The notes beneath the pieces are model-generated. The model worked only from the letters and a program-made list of their open reading frames with translations. It was not told the DNA's origin and ran no database searches. Made by a program: the position numbers and the translations under genes. From assembly GCF_002735705.1 (NCBI RefSeq), contig NZ_PDZL01000001.1:558001-622000 (forward strand): 64,000 nucleotides of DNA, in the 5' to 3' direction. This DNA is from Janthinobacterium sp. BJB426 (GTDB lineage: Bacteria > Pseudomonadota > Gammaproteobacteria > Burkholderiales > Burkholderiaceae_D). Within the stretch, counting starts at the first letter, position 1. Each line of letters begins with the position of its first letter. This document shows positions 9,277 to 18,220 of this stretch, piece after piece.

Positions 9277-10521
9277 TCAGACCGCCACGGTTTCGCTGCG
9301 CAGCAGGTTGGCCGGCAAGCCGAATGCGGCCGGGCCGCCGACTGCCGTGATGGCCTTGCGCACGAAGCGGTCATCGACCAGGTCGCGCGCGGCGAACTTC
9401 GGATCGAGGTTGGCCAGGAAGCGCGTATCGCCCTCGACCTTGGTGCGGCCGATGGCGCGCACCAGTTCTTCCGTGTACGAAGCAAATGGATACGGCTGGA
9501 AGTCGATGCGGCGCTGCTGCCAGTTCTTGTGCACGATCAGGCCCTGCTTTTCATAGCCGGCGTAATCGGTGGTGGCCAGCACCTTGGTCAGCACCTGCAG
9601 TGGATGCGGCGTGTAGCGGTGCTCGCCCACGTTCGACAGCAACTTGGCCGTATCGACCTGGTTCGAGCGCGTCCACAGCTGCGCCTTGACGATGGCATTG
9701 GTGACTTTCTGTGCCCATTCGGGACGCGTGTTGATGTCGCGCTCGGACAGGAACGTGACGCAGCACGCATGGTTTTTCCACACGTCGCCCGAGAAGCGCA
9801 GGATCTTGCCGATGCCGGCGTTTTCCGCCGCCGCATTGAACGGCTCGGCCACGATGTAGCCGGCAATCGACTTGCTGGCCAGGGCCGAGACCATTTCGGC
9901 CGGCGCCAGCACGATCAGGTTGACTTCATTCGGCTTGATGGCCGCGTTGCGCGCGCGCGTGACCGGGGTCAAGCCGTTCGAGGACAGAATTTGCTGCAAC
10001 AGGATGTTGTGGATCGAGTACCAGAAGGGGATCGCGACCGTGCGTCCGCCCAGGTCGGAGACCTTGTTGATCTCGTTGGCCACCGTCAGTGCGGAGCCGT
10101 TGACGTGGTTCCAGGCGACGACTTTCGCGGGGAACTTGGCGCCGTAGCGCACCCACAGGGTGGCGGGCGACAGCAGGTGGATGACGTTGACCTGGCCGGC
10201 GACGAACGCTTCGATGATCTGTGCCCAGCTGCGGAACAAACGTGGCGTTTCCGCCTGCAAGCCTTCCGCCTCGAACAGCTTGCGCGCGTGGGCGACGAGC
10301 AGCGGGGTGGCGTCGGTGATCGGCAGATAGCCGATTTTCACGGGCTGGTCGTCGCCTTTCGGGCCTTGCTGGGCCATGGCGTCGCCGGCGAACAGCAGGG
10401 GTGAGGCGACGCTGGCCGTGGCCAGGGCCGACATGCGCAGGAAGTCGCGCCGCGTCAGGCCGCAGTCGCAATCGGACGAGGCGCAGATGTGCAGGGGGTT
10501 GTTATTTTCTGGGAAGGACAT
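9277..10521 (-). CDS. Tat-exported substrate-binding protein of NrtA/CmpA/SsuA type
   Basis: This 414-residue periplasmic binding protein belongs to the nitrate/sulfonate family. The N-terminal region has a twin-arginine motif LTRRDFLRM followed by a hydrophobic stretch and an AMA cleavage site near residue 50, so export should use the Tat pathway. Before the motif lies an unusual cysteine cluster, CASSDCDCG. The mature part starts VKIGYLPITDATPL, typical of this family; VAEPFNA and WKNHACCV resemble the NrtA/CmpA branch. The gene sits 16 bases after the ATPase gene. Tat export of such a protein suggests a bound cofactor or folding before export, which is inference. Ligand unknown. Confidence 0.88.
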   Translation of the reverse strand: MSFPENNNPLHICASSDCDCGLTRRDFLRMSALATASVASPLLFAGDAMAQQGPKGDDQPVKIGYLPITDATPLLVAHARKLFEAEGLQAETPRLFRSWAQIIEAFVAGQVNVIHLLSPATLWVRYGAKFPAKVVAWNHVNGSALTVANEINKVSDLGGRTVAIPFWYSIHNILLQQILSSNGLTPVTRARNAAIKPNEVNLIVLAPAEMVSALASKSIAGYIVAEPFNAAAENAGIGKILRFSGDVWKNHACCVTFLSERDINTRPEWAQKVTNAIVKAQLWTRSNQVDTAKLLSNVGEHRYTPHPLQVLTKVLATTDYAGYEKQGLIVHKNWQQRRIDFQPYPFASYTEELVRAIGRTKVEGDTRFLANLDPKFAARDLVDDRFVRKAITAVGGPAAFGLPANLLRSETVAV

Positions 10522-10537
10522 GAAGTGCTCCGATTGG

Positions 10538-11332
10538 TTATAGGGGGGCGAAGGCAGGCGTTTGATCCTGCTTTTGCAGCGCCTGCAGGGCGTCGAGGAT
10601 GTCCATCTTGAGGGCGATCACTTCGGCGCTGTGGCCGATGCGTGGCTGGTCGATGGCGACGGGCCATTCGCGCACGATGTTGCCCGGCTTGCCGCCCATC
10701 AGCAAGATGCGGTCGGCCACGAGGATGGCTTCATCGATATCGTGCGTGACGAGCAGCACGGCCGTATGCCAGCGGTGCACCACGTCCACCAGCAAGGATT
10801 GCATCTCGGCGCGCGTGATGGCGTCGAGGGCGGAAAACGGTTCGTCGGCGAACAGCAGTTCCGGTTCGCGCGCCAGCGCGCGGGCCAGGGCCACGCGCTG
10901 CGCCATGCCGCCCGACAGGGCGGATGGATACAATTTTTCGCGGCCCTTCAAGCCCACCGCTTCGATGGCTTGCGCCACGCGCGCCTCGTGCGCTGCGCGC
11001 GTGAGCTGCGGCTGGTGCTTGAAGTCCAGGCCGAAGCCGGCGTTGCCCGTGACGTTCAGCCAGGGTAGCAAACTGGCTTGCTGGAACACGAGGGCGCTGC
11101 GCGGGTCCGGTTCGCGCATGGGCGCGTCGAGGAACTGGATCTCGCCCGTCGACGGCTGCTGCAAGCCGGCCAGCACGCGCAGCAGGCTCGATTTGCCGCA
11201 GCCGCTGCCGCCCAGCAGGCAGACGATTTCGCGCTTGCGCACGCCCAGCGAGACGTGCTGGAACACGGGCGCGTTGCCCGCATAGGCATAGCTCAGATCC
11301 TGCGCCTGCAAGGCCCAATCAGCAACGCTCAT
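10538..11332 (-). CDS. ABC transporter ATP-binding protein, SsuB/TauB/NrtD type
   Basis: This 264-residue ATPase powers the importer. The start at 11332 (MSVADWALQ) is chosen because it overlaps the stop of the preceding gene by 4 bases (ATGA); a longer open frame upstream only reads through that gene. Walker A is GGSGCGKSS, the signature is LSGGMAQRVALARA, Walker B is ELLFADEP, and the switch histidine is in LLVTHDIDEA. It sits between the flavoenzyme and binding-protein genes in the same operon. Confidence 0.92.
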   Translation of the reverse strand: MSVADWALQAQDLSYAYAGNAPVFQHVSLGVRKREIVCLLGGSGCGKSSLLRVLAGLQQPSTGEIQFLDAPMREPDPRSALVFQQASLLPWLNVTGNAGFGLDFKHQPQLTRAAHEARVAQAIEAVGLKGREKLYPSALSGGMAQRVALARALAREPELLFADEPFSALDAITRAEMQSLLVDVVHRWHTAVLLVTHDIDEAILVADRILLMGGKPGNIVREWPVAIDQPRIGHSAEVIALKMDILDALQALQKQDQTPAFAPL

Positions 11333-12411
11333 GCCGATGCTCCCGCCTTGGCCGCCTGCTGGCTGTCGAACAGCTGCAAGGCCGCCTGCAATTGCGTCAG
11401 GCTGGGGGTGACGATGGGGATGAACGACGATTCGCGCCAGCGGCGGGCAAAGCCCTGCTGCTCGGCGTTCAGGTAGGCGCGCCCACCCATCGCTTGCAGT
11501 TCCAGCATCAGCGCCTGCTGCAGCACGTCCGCCAGTTGTATGCGCAGGCGGAACATGGCTGGTGCCTGCGTCTGGAAGCGGCCATCGTGCACGCCGGCCA
11601 GCAGGGTCGCGACGGCACTTTCCAGGGTCGCTTGCAGCGCTTCGATGCGCGGCGTGAGCTGGTTGCGCGAGCCGGCGGAAATTTGCGCCGCTTTGGCCAG
11701 GCTGGCGCGCGCCAGGCCGATCGACAGGCCGCACTGCATGCCGAGGAACGAGGGGCGTACCTGCGGCAGCCAGGCCGGCGCGTTGTCGCTGATGATGTCC
11801 GCGGCGGGGATGTGCACCTGCGCCAGCTTGACGGAAGCCGTATTGCTGCCGCGCAGGGCGATCAGGTCCAGGTCGTCGCTGCGCTTGACGCCTGCCGTGC
11901 CGCTGTCGAAGGCGACGATGACGGGTGGCGCGCCGTCGTCCGGCGCCACGGCGGCGGCCGCGACGAAGCCCGCCTTGCGCAAGTTCGTCACCCAGGCCAG
12001 GCCGCCGTCGACGAGCAAGCCGTCATCATGGCGCGCGCCCGTGATTTGCAGCTGTTCGATGCCGGACAAGAATTTCATGGCGTTCGACAGGCCGCTGGCG
12101 CCTGCCTGCGTGCCTGCCAGCAGGCCTGGCAAGCGGCGCTCGGCCAGCGCGCGGTTCCCGCTTTGCAGCAGGAATTCGATGAAGCAGCGCTGGCCCCAGA
12201 AAACAAAGGCCGCCGTTACCGATTGCTCGGCGACTTTGGCGATGGCGTCGATGGCATCGCGCACGTCGCCGCCAGCGCCGCCGTGTTCCTGCGGCACGCC
12301 GATGGCCAGCAGCTGGTCGCCAGCGAGTGCCGGCAGGACGGTTTCAGCCAGTTCCGACGATTGGTCGAGCTGGTCGGCATGCATGTGCAGCCAGTGATTG
12401 AGTTGGCCCAT
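11329..12411 (-). CDS. Acyl-CoA dehydrogenase-like flavoprotein (DszC/SfnB-like)
   Basis: This 360-residue protein has the acyl-CoA dehydrogenase fold: an N-terminal helical domain, a middle beta domain (about 115-215), and a C-terminal helical bundle. It is shorter than true acyl-CoA dehydrogenases and lacks an obvious catalytic glutamate motif. Such proteins beside sulfonate-type ABC transporters are often flavin-dependent monooxygenases acting on sulfur or nitrogen compounds (DszC and SfnB families); assignment to that group is inference. It starts 1 base after the AhpD-like gene and overlaps the ATPase gene by 4 bases, so the three are translationally coupled. Confidence 0.8.
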   Translation of the reverse strand: MGQLNHWLHMHADQLDQSSELAETVLPALAGDQLLAIGVPQEHGGAGGDVRDAIDAIAKVAEQSVTAAFVFWGQRCFIEFLLQSGNRALAERRLPGLLAGTQAGASGLSNAMKFLSGIEQLQITGARHDDGLLVDGGLAWVTNLRKAGFVAAAAVAPDDGAPPVIVAFDSGTAGVKRSDDLDLIALRGSNTASVKLAQVHIPAADIISDNAPAWLPQVRPSFLGMQCGLSIGLARASLAKAAQISAGSRNQLTPRIEALQATLESAVATLLAGVHDGRFQTQAPAMFRLRIQLADVLQQALMLELQAMGGRAYLNAEQQGFARRWRESSFIPIVTPSLTQLQAALQLFDSQQAAKAGASA

Positions 12412-12412
12412 G

Positions 12413-12967
12413 TCAGACGGCGCCAGGCAGGTAGGGCGTCAATTGCGGATTGACGGGCGTGCCGGCCAGGCTGTTGGAGAAATTGCACAGGGTCGCCAGG
12501 CTGATGCCCAGCACGACTTCCAGCGCCTGCTGTTCGTTGTAGCCGGCGGCCAGGAAGGTTTGATACTCGGCGTCGCTGACGGCGCCGCGCGTGGCGATGA
12601 CGGCCGTGGCGAAGGCGGCGACGGCGTCGAGCTTGGCGTCGTTCGTCGGCTGGCCGTGCTGCAGGGCGCGCACCGTGTCCGGCGTCTGGCCCGCTTTTTT
12701 CAGCGAGATGGCGCTATGGCCGGCGATGCAGAAATCGCAGCCATGGATGCGCGCGGCCGTGATTTGCACCACTTCGCGTTCCATTAACGTCAGGCTGGCG
12801 CGCGCATTGATGCCGGAGACGGTCAGATAGGTTTCCAGGGCCAGCGGGGCATTGGCCAGCACGCCGATCAGGTTGGGCAGGAAGCCATTGTTGGCGATGG
12901 CCTTTTCCACGAAGGGGCGGCTATCGGCCGGGGCGGTATCGAGAGTGTGCAGCGTCAGACGGGACAT
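12413..12967 (-). CDS. AhpD-like carboxymuconolactone decarboxylase family protein
   Basis: This 184-residue all-helical protein has the AhpD core motif CDFCIAGHSA, with a CxxC pair and nearby histidine as in alkylhydroperoxidases. Family members reduce peroxides using the two cysteines; a few are decarboxylases, but the CxxC pair favours peroxidase or thiol chemistry. It is the first gene of the transporter operon, 118 bases downstream of an AraC regulator gene on the same strand, with AAGGTA before the start. Its job may be to protect the flavoenzyme reaction from peroxide by-products (inference). Confidence 0.87.
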   Translation of the reverse strand: MSRLTLHTLDTAPADSRPFVEKAIANNGFLPNLIGVLANAPLALETYLTVSGINARASLTLMEREVVQITAARIHGCDFCIAGHSAISLKKAGQTPDTVRALQHGQPTNDAKLDAVAAFATAVIATRGAVSDAEYQTFLAAGYNEQQALEVVLGISLATLCNFSNSLAGTPVNPQLTPYLPGAV

Positions 12968-13085
12968 GGGGTACCTTGCTAAGTTGGTAAGTCACCCGGC
13001 CATTATATCGGCCATGCCGTGCACGCAACAGACGTCAGCGTCGTCCTTTTGTGCTCGTTCGTCTGCGATTGCGTGATCCTTGATT

Positions 13086-14006
13086 TCAGCTGGCCAGTTG
13101 GCGCTGGCGCTGGTCGCGCCGGTAGGCGCCCGGCTGCTCGCCCGTGACCCGTTTGAAGGCGCGCGTAAAGGCGGCGTGCGAGCGGTAGCCCACCAGTTCG
13201 GCCGCGCGTTCGACGGAGACGCCATCGTGCAGGCGCCGCGCGGCGATCTTCATGCGCAGCAGGAGCAGGAACTGGGCCGGCGAGTGGCCGCTGGCGCTGG
13301 CAAAATGCTTGCAGAAGCTGGCGCGCGACATGCACGCGGCCTTGGCCATGTTCTCGATCGACCAGTCGTCGGCGGGCGCGTCGAGCATGCGTTCGAGCAG
13401 CGGCGAAAACGCGGGCTGGTGCAGCAGCGACAGCAAGCCGGCCGCCACCTGCTCGCCCTGCGCCACATGGCGGATCAGGTAAAAGAACAGCAGTTCGACC
13501 AGGCGCGCGATGAGGGGTGACGGCTGCTCCGGATCGCCGCCCGCTTCCGCCAGGATCAGGTCGAACAGGGCGGCAGCGGCGCTGAAGGCGGGCGCGTCGC
13601 CGCGTATCAGCAGGTACGGCGGGAAGGAGTCGACGATCAGCGCGGAGAGGGCGCCGCGAAATTGAAAGAAGCCACAGGCCAGCGCCGTCGCCGGCTGGTC
13701 CGTGGACGCTTGCAGCGGCAGCATCGCTTGCGCGCTCACCGCCTGCAGCGGGTCGCTGTGGGGGCTGAGGAAGTGCGGCAAGTCGCGCAGCAGGAAGACG
13801 CCGTCGCGCGGGCCGAGCGCAATCGGCGCCGCCCCATCGAGGTGCAAATAGCAGTGGCCATCGAGCACCAGGTGAAAGCTGCCCAGTTCCCGGCCCGCCG
13901 TGGAAGCGCGCCAGCGGCCGCAGTACTGGCCCACATGCAGGACGGCGGTGTCGAGTTCCAGGCTGCCGAGCAGCCAGCGCGCCAGTCTGTCGGTATCAGG
14001 ATGCAT
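13086..14006 (-). CDS. AraC-family transcriptional regulator with cupin-type sensor
   Basis: This 306-residue regulator has an N-terminal cupin-like effector domain (about 1-190, with DGHCYLHLDG) and a C-terminal AraC DNA-binding domain with two helix-turn-helix units: NMAKAACMSRASFCKHF and ERAAELVGYRSHAAFTRAF. It is directly upstream of the AhpD-like gene on the same strand. Regulators of this subtype are often found next to oxidoreductase or AhpD genes they control, so it is the probable activator of the transporter operon. The effector is unknown. Confidence 0.9.
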   Translation of the reverse strand: MHPDTDRLARWLLGSLELDTAVLHVGQYCGRWRASTAGRELGSFHLVLDGHCYLHLDGAAPIALGPRDGVFLLRDLPHFLSPHSDPLQAVSAQAMLPLQASTDQPATALACGFFQFRGALSALIVDSFPPYLLIRGDAPAFSAAAALFDLILAEAGGDPEQPSPLIARLVELLFFYLIRHVAQGEQVAAGLLSLLHQPAFSPLLERMLDAPADDWSIENMAKAACMSRASFCKHFASASGHSPAQFLLLLRMKIAARRLHDGVSVERAAELVGYRSHAAFTRAFKRVTGEQPGAYRRDQRQRQLAS

Positions 14007-14099
14007 GGGATAGCAAAGGCAAAAGCTGCATCATACGGGCTGCGCGCGGCAAGGCCAACGACCGATTTCGACTAAGCATATGCGCGCCATGCTTGCCAT

Positions 14100-14939
14100 T
14101 TAGCGCTTGCCGCTGTGCTGCTGGAAGGCGGGGCAATCGACTTGCAGCAAGGAGCGGTCTTCCAGGCACACGGCCGACAGTTTTCCACCCCAGACGCAGC
14201 CGCTATCGAGGCCGATCAGGTGTTCCCGCAACTGCAGTCCCAGCGCCGACCAGTGGCCGAAGACGATGGTGTCGCCGGCGCTGCGCCGTCCCGGCACGTC
14301 GAACCACGGCAGCAGGCCGGAGCCCGGTGGCGGGCTGCCGCTCTCCTTCATCTTGAAGTCCATCACGCCGTCCGGCGTGCAAAAACGCAGCCGCGTCATG
14401 GCGTTGACGATGCAGCGCAGCCGGTCGGCGCCCTGCAGGTCGTCGCACCAGGCGGCCGGCTCGTTGCCGTACATGGTGCGCAGGAAGGCCGCCCACTCGT
14501 CGCTGCGCAGCATGGCGGACACTTCCCCGCTCAGGGACAGGGCCTGGGTCGCGCTCCATTGCGGCAGCAAGCCCGCATGCACGAGCACGTGGCCATCGTG
14601 TTCCAGCGCCAATGGTCGCTGGCGCAGCCAGTTGATCAACTCGTCGCGGTCGGGCGCGTCGAGGATCTCGGCCAGCGTATCGGACGCATGCTCGGGGCGG
14701 ATGCCGTTGGCCACGGCCAGCAGGTGCAAGTCATGGTTGCCCAGGACACTGTCGGCCAGGCCCTGCTGCGCCAGCGCGTGCACGTGGCGCAGGGTGGCCA
14801 GCGAAGCCGGGCCGCGGTTGATCAGGTCGCCCGCGAACAGCAGGCGGTACGGGCCATCCGCTGCCGCCTGGATCCGTTCGATCAGTTCGACGGTTTGTGC
14901 ATGGCAGCCTTGCAGATCGCCGATAAAGTAAGTTTTCAT
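14100..14939 (-). CDS. apaH: Symmetrical bis(5'-nucleosyl)-tetraphosphatase ApaH
   Basis: This 279-residue metallophosphatase hydrolyses Ap4A to two ADP and also acts on Np4-capped RNA. The metal-binding motifs are visible: GDLQGCH at residue 7, [20 protein letters not shown] and the later VHAGLLPQW. Length matches the family (about 270-280). It stands alone, not next to ksgA as in enterobacteria. Confidence 0.95.
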   Translation of the reverse strand: MKTYFIGDLQGCHAQTVELIERIQAAADGPYRLLFAGDLINRGPASLATLRHVHALAQQGLADSVLGNHDLHLLAVANGIRPEHASDTLAEILDAPDRDELINWLRQRPLALEHDGHVLVHAGLLPQWSATQALSLSGEVSAMLRSDEWAAFLRTMYGNEPAAWCDDLQGADRLRCIVNAMTRLRFCTPDGVMDFKMKESGSPPPGSGLLPWFDVPGRRSAGDTIVFGHWSALGLQLREHLIGLDSGCVWGGKLSAVCLEDRSLLQVDCPAFQQHSGKR

Positions 14940-15394
14940 ATGTGCCGGGGTGAAGTGAACTATGCGCCTGCATTATAAGCATGCCTGCCGTTTGGCGTTG
15001 GGTGCATTCCTGGCCAGTACCCGATTGCACGCATGGCCGGCGGGAAGAAAAAACGGATGCGGATTATGCCGCTTGGTGATTTAATCGGGCTGCATTTCCC
15101 GCTGGCGTATAGCGATAATAATGCGCCAGCGCGTTTATCGGAATGGATCGCCGCGCCACGCCAGCCTTGCAAGCGGCCTGCACAGGAAAGCTGGAATGCC
15201 ACTCATCCATGTTTATTTATGTTTCACGCGCACTTTCGGCATATTCCTCATTGAATCTTAATGTTGAGCAGATAAATAAGTCGATGGCCGTGATTCAATA
15301 GAGGATCGATTATGCAACGCTGCGCAAATATTTATACAATGTAGTATATTTCACGCTTATTTTATTATTTAAATTAATGTAAAGGATGTACGGG
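14940..15394. other. Intergenic region upstream of the H-NS gene
   Basis: No gene is supported; short open frames here lack family features. The right part (about 15230-15390) is clearly AT-rich compared with the surroundings, as expected for a promoter of an H-NS-family gene that may silence itself. An 8-base inverted repeat lies at 15100-15131. TACAAT at 15335-15340 could be a -10 element, but no good -35 accompanies it. Confidence 0.5.
15100..15131. repeat. Inverted repeat, 8-base arms
   Basis: CGCTGGCG at 15100-15107 and CGCCAGCG at 15124-15131 are perfect complements around a 16-base AT-rich spacer. It lies about 265 bases before the H-NS start. There is no T run, so it is not an obvious terminator. 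It could be a regulator site or chance. Confidence 0.35.
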
Positions 15395-15703
15395 ATGGAT
15401 CTGTCGACGATGACGATGCTGGAATTGCGCAAGCTGGAAGATAATGTCAAGCAGGAATTGAGCGGCCGCGAACGTGAAGATTTGAACAAGGCGCGCGAAC
15501 AGATCATGGCCATCGCGCAGCAGGCGGGCATTCCGCTGAAACAGCTGATACTCGACGGTTTGCACCCGCGCACGGGCAAAGTCGCCGTGCGTTACCGCCA
15601 TCCTGACAATGCAGCCGAGCAATGGACAGGCCGTGGCCGCCAGCCGCTGTGGGTCAGGCAGTGGGTGGAATCGGGCAAGTCGATCGATCTGCTGCGCGTA
15701 TAA
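15395..15703 (+). CDS. H-NS family nucleoid-associated protein
   Basis: This 102-residue protein is an H-NS/Bv3F-type histone-like silencer of AT-rich DNA. The N-terminal two thirds form a helical, charged oligomerisation region (LRKLEDNVKQEL, REREDLNKAREQ). The C-terminal DNA-binding domain has the family pattern YRHPDNAAEQWTGRGRQPLW, where the GRGRQP loop inserts in the minor groove. The start at 15395 (MDLST) is preferred over 15386 because AAGGA sits 8 bases before it. Confidence 0.93.
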   Translation: MDLSTMTMLELRKLEDNVKQELSGREREDLNKAREQIMAIAQQAGIPLKQLILDGLHPRTGKVAVRYRHPDNAAEQWTGRGRQPLWVRQWVESGKSIDLLRV

Positions 15704-15792
15704 TTCGGTATACTCTTGGCGCAGTAGCAAGCTGTCAGCCCCGCGCTGCACCTCGCCAGGCACCCTATTGACCCTCTTATACCGCCCACACC

Positions 15793-17175
15793 ATGCTTCC
15801 ATTGTCCAGAACGATCTTCAAGGCCTACGATATTCGCGGCATCATCGCTAAAACCCTCGATGCCAGCGTGGCCCACAAGATCGGTCAGGCATTTGGCCAG
15901 GCTGCCCTGGCCAAGGGCGAGCAGCGAGTCGTGATCGGCCGCGATGGCCGCCTGTCGGGACCGGAATTGACGGCGGCGCTGGCGCAGGGCTTGCAAGCGG
16001 CAGGCGTCGATGTGATCGACCTGGGCGTGGTGGCCACGCCGATGGTGTACTTCGGCACGAATGTGCTCGACACGCGCTCCGGCATCATGGTCACGGGCAG
16101 CCACAATCCACCCGACTACAACGGCTTCAAGATGGTGCTGGCCGGTGAAGCGATCCACGGCGAAGCGATCCAGGCCCTGTATCACAGCATCGTCGCGCAT
16201 GACGGTAGCGCCAGCGCCACGCCGGGTAGTTATGCCACGCATGATATCCGCGCCGCCTACCTGCAGCGCATCCTGGGCGACGTCAAGCTGGTGCGTCCGA
16301 TCAAGATCGCCGTCGACTGCGGCAATGGCGTGGCCGGCGCGTTCGCGGGCGACCTGTTCCGCGGCATGGGTTGCGACGTCATCGAACTGTTCTGCGACGT
16401 CGATGGCAATTTCCCGAACCACCATCCGGACCCGGCGCATCCGGAAAACCTGCAAGACCTGATCCGCTGCCTGGCCGAGACGGATGCCGAAATCGGCATC
16501 GCCTTCGACGGCGACGGCGACCGCCTGGGCGTGGTCACCAAGGATGGCCAGATCATCTACCCTGACCGCCAGATGATGCTGTTCGCCGCCGACGTGCTGA
16601 CCCGCCACCCTGGCGCGCAGATTTTGTACGACGTCAAATGCACGCGCCACCTGGCGCCGTACATCACCAAGCATGGCGGCGTGCCGCTGATGTACAAGAC
16701 GGGCCACTCGCTGGTGAAAGCCAAGCTGCGCGAAACGGGTGCGCCGCTGGGCGGCGAAATGAGCGGCCATATCTTCTTCAAGGACCGCTGGTACGGTTTC
16801 GACGACGGCCTGTATTCGGCCGCGCGCCTGCTGGAAATCCTCACGCGCGAAGCCGATCCGTCAAGCCTGCTGAACTCCCTGCCGCAGTCCGACAGCACGC
16901 CTGAACTGCACCTGGAACTGAAGGAAGGCGAGAACGTCGCGCTGATGGACATGCTGCGCCGCGACGCCGTCTTCCCCGGCAATGAACAGATCATCACCAT
17001 CGACGGCCTGCGCGTGGAATACGCGGACGGCTTCGGCCTGGCCCGCTCGTCGAACACCACGCCGGTGATCGTCATGCGCTTCGAAGCGGAAACGCCGGAA
17101 GCCCTGGCGCGCATCCAGGGACAGTTCAAGAGCGTGATCCTGGCCGCCAAGCCAGACGCCGTGCTGCCGTTCTGA
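15793..17175 (+). CDS. Phosphomannomutase/phosphoglucomutase
   Basis: This 460-residue alpha-D-phosphohexomutase interconverts hexose 6- and 1-phosphates to feed nucleotide-sugar synthesis for LPS. The active-site serine loop is MVTGSHNPPDYNG, the metal loop is FDGDGDRLGVV, sugar recognition is GGEMSGHIFF, and the C-terminal phosphate site is RSSNTTPVIVMRFE. Length and layout match AlgC/ManB-type bifunctional enzymes. The heptosyltransferase gene follows after 4 bases, so the three LPS genes form one unit. Confidence 0.94.
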   Translation: MLPLSRTIFKAYDIRGIIAKTLDASVAHKIGQAFGQAALAKGEQRVVIGRDGRLSGPELTAALAQGLQAAGVDVIDLGVVATPMVYFGTNVLDTRSGIMVTGSHNPPDYNGFKMVLAGEAIHGEAIQALYHSIVAHDGSASATPGSYATHDIRAAYLQRILGDVKLVRPIKIAVDCGNGVAGAFAGDLFRGMGCDVIELFCDVDGNFPNHHPDPAHPENLQDLIRCLAETDAEIGIAFDGDGDRLGVVTKDGQIIYPDRQMMLFAADVLTRHPGAQILYDVKCTRHLAPYITKHGGVPLMYKTGHSLVKAKLRETGAPLGGEMSGHIFFKDRWYGFDDGLYSAARLLEILTREADPSSLLNSLPQSDSTPELHLELKEGENVALMDMLRRDAVFPGNEQIITIDGLRVEYADGFGLARSSNTTPVIVMRFEAETPEALARIQGQFKSVILAAKPDAVLPF

Positions 17176-17179
17176 CAGC

Positions 17180-18202
17180 ATGGCGGCTCAACCTGGCGCA
17201 CAGGCGCCCTTGAAAATCCTGCTGGTGCGGGTGTCTTCGCTGGGCGACGTGCTGCATAACCTGCCGATGGTGGCGGACATCGCCCGCCATTTCCCGAACG
17301 CGACCATCGACTGGGTGGTCGAGGAGGGCTACACGAGCCTGGTGCGCCTGAATCCGCGCGTGGCTACCATTTTCCCGTTCGCGCTGCGGCGCTGGCGCAA
17401 GAGCCTGGGCAAGAAAGAGACGCGCGCGGAAATCGCCGCCTTCTTCCGCAGCCTGCGCCAGACGCAGTACGATTATGTGTTCGATACCCAGGGCTTGCTG
17501 AAGACGGGCATCATCATGGGCGCGGCGCGCCTGGCACCGGGCGGACAGAAAGTCGGCCTGGCCAATGGCAGCGAAGGCTCCGGCTACGAGGGCATCTCGC
17601 GCCTGTTCCACACGAAAAGCATTCCGCTCGATCCGCGCACGCATGCGGTGGCGCGCGGCCGCCTGGTGGCGGGCGCGGCACTCGGTTACACGGTCGACAC
17701 GCCGGCCGATTTCGGCTTGCCGGAAGTATCCGGCAGCGAACCGCGTCCGGACTGGATGGGAGAGGCGCCCTACTGCGTGTATTTCCACGGCACGGCGCGC
17801 GACGCCAAGAAATGGGCGCCGGAACACTGGATCGCCCTGGGCCAGGCGCTGGCACCGATGCCGATTCTGCTGCCCTGGGGTTCGCCCAAGGAAAAGGCGG
17901 AAGCCGAACAAGTGGCGGCCGGCTTGCCGAATGCGCGCGTGCTGCCGAAGCTGTCGATGGGCGACGCCACCCTGCTGGCGCGCTACGCGGCGCTGGTGGT
18001 CGGCGTCGACACGGGCCTGACGCATATCGCCGCCGCCTTCGTGCGTCCGACGGTGGAAATCTATGCCGATTCGCCGCTGTGGAAAACGGAAGGCAACTGG
18101 TCGCCGAAAATCATCAACCTGGGCGACAAGGGCGCGCCGCCAGGCGTGCCGGACGTGCTGGCCGCGGCGCAGCGCCTGCTGGCCGACTATCCTCCCGCCT
18201 GA
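17180..18202 (+). CDS. waaC: Lipopolysaccharide heptosyltransferase I
   Basis: This 340-residue glycosyltransferase family 9 enzyme adds the first heptose from ADP-heptose to Kdo in the LPS inner core. The N-terminus ILLVRVSSLGDVLHNLPM is the typical acceptor-side motif, and VVGVDTGLTHIAAAF near residue 275 is the ADP-heptose binding segment. Length fits WaaC. It lies between the phosphohexomutase and waaA genes (18 bases to waaA). gmhB for ADP-heptose supply lies nearby on the other strand. Confidence 0.93.
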   Translation: MAAQPGAQAPLKILLVRVSSLGDVLHNLPMVADIARHFPNATIDWVVEEGYTSLVRLNPRVATIFPFALRRWRKSLGKKETRAEIAAFFRSLRQTQYDYVFDTQGLLKTGIIMGAARLAPGGQKVGLANGSEGSGYEGISRLFHTKSIPLDPRTHAVARGRLVAGAALGYTVDTPADFGLPEVSGSEPRPDWMGEAPYCVYFHGTARDAKKWAPEHWIALGQALAPMPILLPWGSPKEKAEAEQVAAGLPNARVLPKLSMGDATLLARYAALVVGVDTGLTHIAAAFVRPTVEIYADSPLWKTEGNWSPKIINLGDKGAPPGVPDVLAAAQRLLADYPPA

Positions 18203-18220
18203 CTTCAACATTAAACAAAC

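Noticed and set aside
11333..11734. N-terminal extension of the ABC ATPase open frame
   Set aside because: It lies in the other frame of the flavoprotein gene; the start at 11332 overlaps that gene by 4 bases and gives a normal-length ATPase.
14960..15254. Short open frames between apaH and the H-NS gene
   Set aside because: No ribosome binding sites or family motifs; the region looks like an AT-rich promoter area.
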